A model generated the notes under the pieces. It did not search any database. It was not told the origin of the DNA and saw only the letters and a program-made list of their open reading frames with translations. This document shows, one piece after another, positions 25,401 to 33,050 of a DNA stretch of 64,000 nucleotides. The stretch is taken from the NCBI GenBank assembly GCA_016235445.1, contig JACRLB010000047.1:1-64000 (forward strand). The letters run 5' to 3'. The first letter of the stretch is position 1, and each line of letters opens with the position of its first letter. Origin of the DNA: Chloroflexota bacterium (GTDB lineage: Bacteria > Chloroflexota > Anaerolineae > Anaerolineales > Villigracilaceae). A program made the translations under genes and the position numbers.

Positions 25401-25740
25401 CTTTGATATTCCCTTTGCTAAGGAAGCAGGATATCAGATATATAACCCTGGTTCCCGTATAAACTTGCTGATTGTTCGCCTTGAAGATCTTAATCTTGTA
25501 GCTGGGCAGGCATTTAAAGAATTTATCAATATCGAGGATTTTTCTATCATTAATACGAACATTGGTGAGGAAAAACCTTATTATCAACTTTATAATCAGT
25601 TCAAAAGCCTTCCAGTACCCATTGAATACCTGGATAATGCCTATAATTCGCGCTATGCCAGGCATTTCTACACTGATGATGAAATTAACTTCTTTCGTGA
25701 ACGATGGTTGCTCCCACAGCTTGAAAAAAGGAGTAGATGA
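22492..25740 (+). CDS. Multidomain sulfotransferase - coiled coil - WbsX-like protein - sulfotransferase-like protein
   Basis: The 1082-residue protein has four parts. (1) Residues 1-260 are a sulfotransferase: [20 protein letters not shown] is the PAPS 5'-phosphosulfate loop, and [18 protein letters not shown] the 3'-phosphate region. (2) Residues 275-340 are a coiled coil built from five NLEIEQK heptads. (3) Residues about 430-780 are a WbsX-type domain ([55 protein letters not shown]). (4) Residues about 820-1082 are a second sulfotransferase-like or capsular-synthesis domain ([37 protein letters not shown]). It probably builds and sulfates a surface glycan. The next gene is a paralogue of part 4. 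Confidence 0.75.
   Translation: [1082 protein letters not shown]
23323..23427 (+). repeat. Five exact 21-bp tandem repeats encoding heptads
   Basis: The unit AATTTGGAAATCGAGCAAAA plus G is repeated five times without a mismatch and encodes (NLEIEQK)5. Exact DNA identity means recent expansion. A sixth degenerate heptad, NAQIHEL, follows. Confidence 0.95.
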
Positions 25741-26591
25741 TGTTGTCGAATCTTCTAAACAACAAATATATGAAGCGGCTGAGAATTAGCTTAAACCCAT
25801 CTCTTGTTACCCCTATTATTATTTTTCAACCTGGAAAAGTTGGTTCCATGAGCGTCCAGCGTTCCTTAGAGGAAGCTTATAAACACCCCGATCTGGACAT
25901 GCCAATTATTATTCATCATGTTCACGCCTTGAATCAACTGGATGAACGGGAGGGCTATGTAAGAAAAACCCGTAAAAACCCTGAGGAAAGTATTCAATTG
26001 ATTCAAGAGTGGCGTATTTTACGTAAGGAGATTGAAAGCAACCCGTTTAAAAAGTGGAATGTTGTTAATTTAGTGCGCGACCCAGTTGCCATCAAGGTCA
26101 GCGCCCTTTTTCAGTTGTTGGACCAACATATCCCGGATTGGGAAAAACGTCTAAATACGAATGAACTGGCAATGGCAGATTTGGAAGAACTCTTTTTTGG
26201 TAAACAGGAATTTGGCTTTCACGGCTTGGACCGTTGGTATGATAATCAAATCAAAGCCTTGTGGGGAATTGATATATTTGCCTCGCCTTTTCCATGGGGT
26301 AGGGGATATCAAATATTCAAAAAAGAAAATATTAATTTAATAATCATCCGTCTTGAAGACCTTAACCGAGTGGCGGAACAAGCTTTTGATGAATTTCTTG
26401 GGCTTAAGAATTTCAAAGTTGTAAATGCAAATATTGGCAAGGAAAAACCGTACGCAGAACTATATAATGAATTCAAAAAACATCCCCTACCTGTCGACTA
26501 TATTGACCAGGGATACGGGTCTCGGTTTGCGAATCATTTTTATACCCGTGATGAAATCGCCGCGTTTCGAAAGCATTGGGCGCGGCAGTAA
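25737..26591 (+). CDS. Sulfotransferase-like / putative capsular polysaccharide synthesis protein
   Basis: The 284-residue protein is a paralogue of the C-terminal domain of the preceding giant protein. Shared segments include [20 protein letters not shown] (phosphosulfate-binding-like loop), [37 protein letters not shown] and the closing [12 protein letters not shown]. Its ATG overlaps the stop of that gene. The residue pattern suits a PAPS-dependent sulfotransferase fold, but the substrate is unknown. It probably arose by tandem duplication. Confidence 0.7.
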   Translation: [284 protein letters not shown]

Positions 26592-26727
26592 TCTTCTTTT
26601 GATCGGTAATTAGAAAAAACGTCCCGATGGTAGTTATCAGGCGTTCAAATTCCTCAAGAAAAACCTCACCTAACGTCTATAGATAAATCAAATATCAAAT
26701 CGATTTTTCCTGCTCTCCACATTCCCC

Positions 26728-27720
26728 ATGCCGCTTATATCAATTATCGTTTTATGCTGGAACAGCGCGGCCCATCTGCCGCAATGTTTGAATACTCTTA
26801 CCTCGCAATCCTATAAGGATTTTGAAGTCATTGTTATTGATAACAACTCTTTGGATGGTTCTATAGAGAACTTGGTACAACTTTGGCCTGCGCTGAATTT
26901 AAAATTGGAAAGATTAAACGAAAACAAAGGCTTTGCCACCGCCAACAATATCGGTGTGAAATTTGCCCGCGGAAAATGGATTGCCCTCCTCAATGCCGAT
27001 GCCTTCCCCGAACCGGAGTGGCTTGAAAAGCTATTACGTGCCGCAGAGCGAAACCCGGAATATAGCGCCTTCTCCTCCCGCCAGATTCAGAATAATGCCC
27101 CCCACCTTTTGGATGGCGCCGGGGATGCCTACCACATCAGCGGACTTGCCTGGCGGAATGGCTACAAGCTGTCTGCAAAAGAATACGGGCTTGAAGGCAG
27201 GGAGGTATTCAGCCCCTGTGCCGCCGCCGCTCTGTACTCTCGCGAGGAATTCTTGAAAGTGGGCGGCTTTGATGAGGATTACTTTTCTTATTTTGAGGAT
27301 GTGGATTTGGGGTTTCGACTCCGCCTGGGCGGGGCAAAATGCCTGTATGTACCGGAAGCAATTGTCAGTCACGTGGGAAGCGCGAGTACCGGTCAACGCA
27401 GTGATTTTTCCGTCTATTACGGCTATCGAAATTTGATCTGGACCTTCGTCAAAAATATGCCCTTTCCATGGTTATGGTTATTTTTACCGCTTCACATTAT
27501 TACCATCCTTTTCTTTTCCATCTATTTAACTGTGCGCGGGCAGGGCAGGGCAATCTGGAGGGCGATATTCGATGCGCTCCGCGGCCTTCCTAAAATGATG
27601 AGGAAAAGAAAGGCAATCCAAAAAAATATCAAGATCAAGCCGCGTGACCTGTTGAATGTCATGTCTACAGGTTTGTTTGAACCCTATCAGGAATTTATGC
27701 AACGGAATAAAAAACAATGA
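26728..27720 (+). CDS. Family 2 glycosyltransferase
   Basis: The 330-residue GT-A enzyme begins MPLISIIVLCWNSAAHLPQC and has the nucleotide-binding VIDNNSLDGS, the metal-binding LLNADAFPEPEW (DxD equivalent DAF) and FDEDYFSYFEDVDLGFRLRL, diagnostic of rhamnosyltransferase-like GT2 members. A C-terminal membrane-associated helix (WLFLPLHIITILFFSIYL) follows. With a dTDP-rhamnose pathway close by, it may transfer rhamnose. The stop overlaps the next gene by ATGA. Confidence 0.88.
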   Translation: MPLISIIVLCWNSAAHLPQCLNTLTSQSYKDFEVIVIDNNSLDGSIENLVQLWPALNLKLERLNENKGFATANNIGVKFARGKWIALLNADAFPEPEWLEKLLRAAERNPEYSAFSSRQIQNNAPHLLDGAGDAYHISGLAWRNGYKLSAKEYGLEGREVFSPCAAAALYSREEFLKVGGFDEDYFSYFEDVDLGFRLRLGGAKCLYVPEAIVSHVGSASTGQRSDFSVYYGYRNLIWTFVKNMPFPWLWLFLPLHIITILFFSIYLTVRGQGRAIWRAIFDALRGLPKMMRKRKAIQKNIKIKPRDLLNVMSTGLFEPYQEFMQRNKKQ

Positions 27721-28613
27721 AAGACCTCGGCGTTTGCATTGTCACCCGCAAATCGAAGGAAGTGCTTCTGGATTGCCTTGTGTCATTATATGAACAGACT
27801 CAAGGGCTTGACCTGGAAGTCGTTGTGGTGGATAACGACTCACAGGATGGCACGGTCGAAGAAGTGCGCCTCAAATTCCCAACCGTGAAGTTGATTCTGA
27901 ACAATGAAAATTTGGGTTTTTCCCGCGCAGTAAACCAGGGCCTGCGAATTCTGGACGCGCGCTATTATGCACTGCTCAACCCGGATGCCATCGTGCTGGA
28001 CCGCGCCCTGCCGCGTCTGATTCAATTCATGGAGGAAAATCCCCAGGCTGGGATATGCGTTCCGAAAGTCCTCAACAGCGACGGCACACTGCAATATCAA
28101 TGCCGCCGTGGCGAAGCCCGCCCTGGTGAGGTGTTTTCTTATTTTATCGGGCTTGCCCGCATGTTTCCCAATGACACGCGCTTCACAGGCTATTTGCTCA
28201 ATCATATCGACAACGATCAGGTCAACGAAGTCAAGGCGGTTTCAGGTTCTTGTATGATGATTCGCCGTGCTGTGATCGAACAGATCGGTTATTTCGACGA
28301 GCGCTATTTTGCCTATCAGGAAGATACAGACTATTGCTTTCATGCGCGCCAGTCGGGCTGGAAAGTGTATTATGTTCCTATGGCTCGGGTAATTCACCAC
28401 GGCGGACGGGGAGGTTCGGGTGTCAACCCATATTTTGGGGTGTATCAATGGCATCGTTCCTACTATCTTTATTACCGTAAAAATCTGGCAAGAGATTATC
28501 CGTTTTGGTTCCACCCGCTGTACTATTTTGTGATGCTGGCAAAAATGACTGTGAACCTGACAGGTGTATTCTTCAGCCGCGATAAAGTTGTAGGGACTCG
28601 CAAGCCTTCCTGA
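27717..28613 (+). CDS. Family 2 glycosyltransferase (rhamnosyltransferase-like)
   Basis: The 298-residue GT-A enzyme begins MKDLGVCIVTRKSKEVLLDC and has VVVDNDSQDGTVEEV, ALLNPDAIVLD and FDERYFAYQEDTDYCFHARQ, followed by HHGGRGGSG. It is very like the preceding transferase in plan and probably acts after it on the same glycan, at the cytoplasmic face. The two genes are translationally coupled. Confidence 0.88.
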   Translation: MKDLGVCIVTRKSKEVLLDCLVSLYEQTQGLDLEVVVVDNDSQDGTVEEVRLKFPTVKLILNNENLGFSRAVNQGLRILDARYYALLNPDAIVLDRALPRLIQFMEENPQAGICVPKVLNSDGTLQYQCRRGEARPGEVFSYFIGLARMFPNDTRFTGYLLNHIDNDQVNEVKAVSGSCMMIRRAVIEQIGYFDERYFAYQEDTDYCFHARQSGWKVYYVPMARVIHHGGRGGSGVNPYFGVYQWHRSYYLYYRKNLARDYPFWFHPLYYFVMLAKMTVNLTGVFFSRDKVVGTRKPS

Positions 28614-28727
28614 CCCAATCGAAATAGGGGAGTGGTTTTCATTGCCGCAAACGGACGGCGGTTTCAGGAAGATAAACTCTGATAAACTATCAGCATAGAT
28701 TTGCATTTCATTTGTGAAACGGTTTTC

Positions 28728-29792
28728 ATGGGTAATCCATTATTCCCCCTCATTATCAGCCTTCTTGTCAGCATTGGTTTCGGGTATCCCTCGGCATTCC
28801 TCGCGAACCGCCTCAACATCATGGATATTCCCGGGACTGCCCCTCATAAAAAACACGCCCGTCCCACACCGTTGGCGGGTGGTATTTTGTTGACGATAAC
28901 ACTTGCCACTGCGGCGTTTATTTTTCGCCAACAACTCAACCGTGAAATCCTCACGGTTTTCGCCGGCGCTTCAGTGGTGTTTCTCTTTGGCTTGTGGGAC
29001 GATTACAAAGGGTTATCAGCCCGCCCCAAATTGATTGGTCAATTAATTGCTGTTGCGACCCTTGTATTTTTTGGAGTTCAGGTTCATTTTATGACGGTCT
29101 TATCCGACGCCGGGTATATATCCATCCTGGCGGCCAGAGTTTTGAATATTCTAGTTACACTATTTTGGGTGATTGGCATTACCAACGCCGTGAACATGGT
29201 GGACAGTATGGATGGGATCGTAGCCGGGCTTGGGGTGATTGCATTTGCTTTTTTCATGGGCGCAACAATATTAGCGCATCAAACCGCGCTGACAATTTGG
29301 TCTGCCGCGCTGTTGGGGATTAGCGCAGGGTTATATTTTTGGAATAAAATGGCGGCCAAATTCTTTCTCGGCGATTCGGGCACGCAGACGCTGGGATTTT
29401 TGCTGGCCTCTTTTGGCATCATGTATAATCCTCTCAACCGTAACCCCGAATCTTCATGGATCGTCCCCATTATGCTGTTGGGTATCCCAATCTTCGATAC
29501 CACGCTTGTAGTTTTATCCCGTATTAAAAGAAAACAAGCGGTGGGAAGTGGCAGGCGAGACCATACCTATCACCGGCTGATTGCATTGGGCTTTTCGCCC
29601 AGGCTGGCCGTATCCATTACTCACCTGGCGGCTTTGCTTATCAGTTGCCTGGCTTTCCTAAGCCTATACCTTCCTCCATTTGCCGCCATATTATTTTTTG
29701 TGCTGACAATACTCTGTGGAGTCATCACCTTGCTTTGGCTCGAGCGAAAACCAACCCTGGATGAACAACCTGAAGGAAATCATCTTGCGTAA
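28728..29792 (+). CDS. WecA/MraY-family polyprenyl-phosphate glycosyl-1-phosphate transferase
   Basis: From ATG 28728 it has 354 residues, with about ten membrane helices. Family signatures are GTAPHKKHARPTPLAGGILL, the aspartate pair in GLWDDYKGLSARPKLIGQ, NAVNMVDSMDGIVAGLG, FLGDSGTQTLGF and the loop GRRDHTYHRLIALG. It transfers a sugar-1-phosphate from a UDP-sugar to undecaprenyl phosphate and so starts glycan assembly on the lipid carrier. A TTG at 28701 is possible but has no support. Confidence 0.88.
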   Translation: MGNPLFPLIISLLVSIGFGYPSAFLANRLNIMDIPGTAPHKKHARPTPLAGGILLTITLATAAFIFRQQLNREILTVFAGASVVFLFGLWDDYKGLSARPKLIGQLIAVATLVFFGVQVHFMTVLSDAGYISILAARVLNILVTLFWVIGITNAVNMVDSMDGIVAGLGVIAFAFFMGATILAHQTALTIWSAALLGISAGLYFWNKMAAKFFLGDSGTQTLGFLLASFGIMYNPLNRNPESSWIVPIMLLGIPIFDTTLVVLSRIKRKQAVGSGRRDHTYHRLIALGFSPRLAVSITHLAALLISCLAFLSLYLPPFAAILFFVLTILCGVITLLWLERKPTLDEQPEGNHLA

Positions 29793-32382
29793 AATTCTCG
29801 ATCATATTCGTCACTGGCGCCAGCCGCATAATTTGCCGGTGGTTTATGTTGCTTTCCTGGCGCTTGGGGCGTTGATTTCACTTTTCTCGATTCTCCGTTC
29901 TCCATCAGAGTCGAAGAACGCCTTATTTTTGGGATACTCATTGGAAAAGACCCTGCTTGGCGCGGGGCTTCTTTTGTTGCTGTTCCTGTTCATTGCATTG
30001 ACCTTGAAACTCTCCCGCCAGCCTGAGTGGTCCCGCCAGTTGTGGGAGGGTGTCTTTAATAACCCACCTGTAAAGGCCATAATTTTGTGGGCTTCTGTTG
30101 CTTTGCTTATTATTTTTTGGATATTGCTATTTTTGCCATCCTATCGTCTTGGGGGCATGGCGGGGTATGTTGTCCAGTTGAAAGCTGTCATCGTCTGGCT
30201 GGCAGTTGTCAGCGTGGTCACGATGCGGATGATCCTGCTCGAGCGTGGAAAAGAATCCGTTGGGTCTGTCATCCTGAAAAATAAGATGGCTGTTCGGGCG
30301 GGGACTGTTGTCCTGGCATTGTTTATTCTTGCGGGGGGGATTGTGGTTTTTTCAGGCATGGGCGTCAGCCACCCTGAAGATTACTGGTACGCTTCCGGGG
30401 TTCCGGTGTTGGGGTTGCAAATTCTTTTTTCGCTGGTATTGGGCGCATTGTTCATCTGGCTGGAACCCCGCTGGAATGTGAAGCCATCAACAAGGGTTGA
30501 TGTTTTGATTTGCCTGGGGCTTTGGGTTGTTACTGCCTGGCTGTGGGCGCGGGAGCCTATTCGACCGAATTTCTTTATGCCCGATACGGCTGATAATTTG
30601 ATGTATCCATATTCGGACAGCGCCACATTCGATGTTGCCAGCCAGTTTGCGCTGATTGGGCAGGGGATTTTTAACGGGCAATATTTTGACCGCGTTCTTT
30701 ATATTGCTTTTTTGAATTATTTGCATATTTTGTTCGGCCAGAATACGGGGCAGATGATGACCGCGCAGGCGGTGGTTTATGCGGCGTATCCTGTGCTTGT
30801 TTATCTGTTGGGCAGGGAATTGCACAGCCGTGCCCTGGGCGTTTCGGCCGGTGTGTTGATCTTGTTGCGCGGTTTGAATTCGCTTGTCTCTGCCACCTGG
30901 ATTGACCTCGCAAGCCCCAAAATGATCCTGACGGATTTCCCCGCCGCAATCGGCATTGCGCTTTTTTTGCTGTTATTTTTAAAATGGTTTAAAGACCCTT
31001 CAAAAAGATATCTTGCAGTGTGGGCAGGCGCCGCGCTTGGCTTTACGATCCTATTGCGGACGAATGCGATTCTCCTGCTTCCGGCCTTGCTTATGTATGC
31101 CTGGGTTGTTCTGCGCCCGCGCTGGAAGTACGCATCTATCGGCTCCTTGTTGCTGATTCTTGGAATGTTGACCGCCACCACGCCCTGGGATTTGAGAAAT
31201 CTTCAAAACGGTACGCCCATGTTTTACGTGTACTATTCGCGCATTCAACTGGTTTTGCGCGCCCGGTATGGCCTGCAGGGAGATACTTATCTTCCAAACA
31301 TGCCCTCCACTGTTCAGGTTTCTCAAACACAAACTGGACCGAGAGAAATTGCAAGGCAGAGGGTTGCAGAGCCGCCAGAGACAAAATCTTGCAACACCCA
31401 GCCTTGTAAGATTGCCAATCACTTTTTTCACAACCTGATTACTTCGGTTCTTTTTCTGCCATCGTCTTTTACCCTCGATGATTTGTGGAACATCATAAAG
31501 CTGGGCATACCCTACTGGAAAAATGACTGGGCGGGTGGGGGGCTTGGCGTTGGCGCGGGAATTTTCCTGCTCTTGAATTTGGCTGTGATTTCCCTGGGGT
31601 TTGGCGCCATGTGGGAGCGCAACCGGGCTGTAGCGGTGATACCGGCCATTTTTTTCCTGGTTTATATTTTGTCCAACGCTTTGGCGCTCACCTCCGGCGG
31701 ACGTTATATCGTCCCGGTGGATTGGATCATTTGCGTCTATTACATGGCTGGTTTTCTGCAAATTGCGTATTGGATGCTGCGCCTGACGGGGGATGTCGAC
31801 TCATTCGAACACTTGCCGCCCAACGCCAACGGAGAATCTGCGATAAACCGTCCAAAGATAGTTTCGGCTTTTGTGATGGTGTTCATGCTTGGCTCGTTAA
31901 TTCCCATTTCGGAAATGCCATTTGAAAGACGATATCAGGATAGTTCGGTGGAAGATACCCTTGTTATGCTGGAGCAAAAGGGAATGTTCGAGCAGGCTAA
32001 TTTCGACAGGGAGGAATTGTCCGCTTTTCTGGCAGGCCCGCGCGCGGAAATGTTCGTCGGCAGGCTGTTGTATCCGCGATATTACTTTGCCGGGGAAGGC
32101 GAGTTTGACAGGCATTATCCATACGTGCCTCTCGATTATCCGCGCCTTGTGTTTAATATAATCGGCCCCTTTGAAGGCGGAGGCAGGCAGAATGTGATCA
32201 TCCCCGGCAATAATCCCAACATGATCCTTCATGCGGCTGACGTGGTTGTGGTTGGGTGCAAAGCGGAGCAAAATCTCGATGGCCTGGCGGTCTTTGTATT
32301 ATCCGAACCGGGCTTCGTCTATTTACGCTTTCCCCAATCAGAACTGAAATGCCCATTGCAGTCGCCCATCATTCAACCGTAG
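29761..32382 (+). CDS. Large polytopic membrane protein, GT-C (family 39-like) glycosyltransferase fold
   Basis: From ATG 29761 the product is about 873 residues; the start lies inside the end of the preceding gene in another frame. About 13 membrane helices cover residues 20-690, and the last 180 residues are soluble. The region LIGQGIFNGQYFDRVLYIAF, then YPVLVYLLGRELHSRALGVS, looks like the donor-binding part of GT-C enzymes that use polyprenyl-phosphate sugars. Exact family and substrate are not recognised. It would act on the outer face of the membrane and may complete the polysaccharide. Confidence 0.55.
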   Translation: MNNLKEIILRKILDHIRHWRQPHNLPVVYVAFLALGALISLFSILRSPSESKNALFLGYSLEKTLLGAGLLLLLFLFIALTLKLSRQPEWSRQLWEGVFNNPPVKAIILWASVALLIIFWILLFLPSYRLGGMAGYVVQLKAVIVWLAVVSVVTMRMILLERGKESVGSVILKNKMAVRAGTVVLALFILAGGIVVFSGMGVSHPEDYWYASGVPVLGLQILFSLVLGALFIWLEPRWNVKPSTRVDVLICLGLWVVTAWLWAREPIRPNFFMPDTADNLMYPYSDSATFDVASQFALIGQGIFNGQYFDRVLYIAFLNYLHILFGQNTGQMMTAQAVVYAAYPVLVYLLGRELHSRALGVSAGVLILLRGLNSLVSATWIDLASPKMILTDFPAAIGIALFLLLFLKWFKDPSKRYLAVWAGAALGFTILLRTNAILLLPALLMYAWVVLRPRWKYASIGSLLLILGMLTATTPWDLRNLQNGTPMFYVYYSRIQLVLRARYGLQGDTYLPNMPSTVQVSQTQTGPREIARQRVAEPPETKSCNTQPCKIANHFFHNLITSVLFLPSSFTLDDLWNIIKLGIPYWKNDWAGGGLGVGAGIFLLLNLAVISLGFGAMWERNRAVAVIPAIFFLVYILSNALALTSGGRYIVPVDWIICVYYMAGFLQIAYWMLRLTGDVDSFEHLPPNANGESAINRPKIVSAFVMVFMLGSLIPISEMPFERRYQDSSVEDTLVMLEQKGMFEQANFDREELSAFLAGPRAEMFVGRLLYPRYYFAGEGEFDRHYPYVPLDYPRLVFNIIGPFEGGGRQNVIIPGNNPNMILHAADVVVVGCKAEQNLDGLAVFVLSEPGFVYLRFPQSELKCPLQSPIIQP

Positions 32383-32405
32383 TGGAATATTGTCCCCGCG
32401 TATCG

Positions 32406-33050
32406 TTACCCATTCAATTTTATCAGCCTCATTTTCATGGCCGCGAGCACAGCCTGCGCGCGATTGGGCTGTTTCATTTTTTCAAGAATATTTTTTGCAT
32501 GACTGCGGACAGTCTCTTCGCTGACACTCAACTGGGCGGCAATCTGTTTATATGTATTGGGCGAAGCCATCCACTCGAGAACTTCAAGTTCGCGCGGGGT
32601 CAGCGTAATCGTTGGAGTGTGCTGTGGCTGCATTCGGCTGACGATTTTTTTCATCACATCCGGGTGAAGGTAGGCTTCCCCGTGCGCCACTGCATGGATC
32701 GCGCGCACCAACTCGGCAGGCTCCACATTTTTCAGCACATACCCTTCGATGCCCGCCGCCACAAGATCGAACACGCGGTCATCCACTTCGGTGCCGGTCA
32801 ACATCATGATCTTTATTTTTGGGTTGGATTTTCGCAGGGCAAGCGCCATCTCCTGCCCGTCCATTTCAGGCATGATGAGGTCCACGAGAACGATGCCTGG
32901 CTGTAGCTTTTTTGCCGCTTCCAAACCGACTCTTCCATTTTCCGCTTCGCCCACAACCTCCAGGTCTGGTTCCAGACGAAGGACCATTGCCAACCCTTTG
33001 CGGACCACCGCGTGGTCGTCTACGATGAGGATCCGAATTGAATCAGGCAT
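32406..33050 (-). CDS. NarL/FixJ-family response regulator
   Basis: The 214-residue protein has a receiver domain (RILIVDDHAVVRKGL, phospho-acceptor D57 in VLVDLIMPEMDG, K in YVLKNVEP) and a LuxR-type helix-turn-helix (LTPRELEVLEWMASPNTYKQ, VSEETVRSHAKNILEKM). Start 33050 is preferred; the stop of the kinase gene overlaps it by 8 bases. It is encoded with the sensor kinase divergently from the sulfur-oxidation cluster, which makes it the best candidate for that cluster's regulator. Confidence 0.9.
   Translation of the reverse strand: MPDSIRILIVDDHAVVRKGLAMVLRLEPDLEVVGEAENGRVGLEAAKKLQPGIVLVDLIMPEMDGQEMALALRKSNPKIKIMMLTGTEVDDRVFDLVAAGIEGYVLKNVEPAELVRAIHAVAHGEAYLHPDVMKKIVSRMQPQHTPTITLTPRELEVLEWMASPNTYKQIAAQLSVSEETVRSHAKNILEKMKQPNRAQAVLAAMKMRLIKLNG

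Noticed and set aside
31051-31761. 236-codon minus-strand frame opposite the GT-C-like protein
   Set aside because: Lysine/glutamine-rich antisense translation of membrane helices; no start signals.
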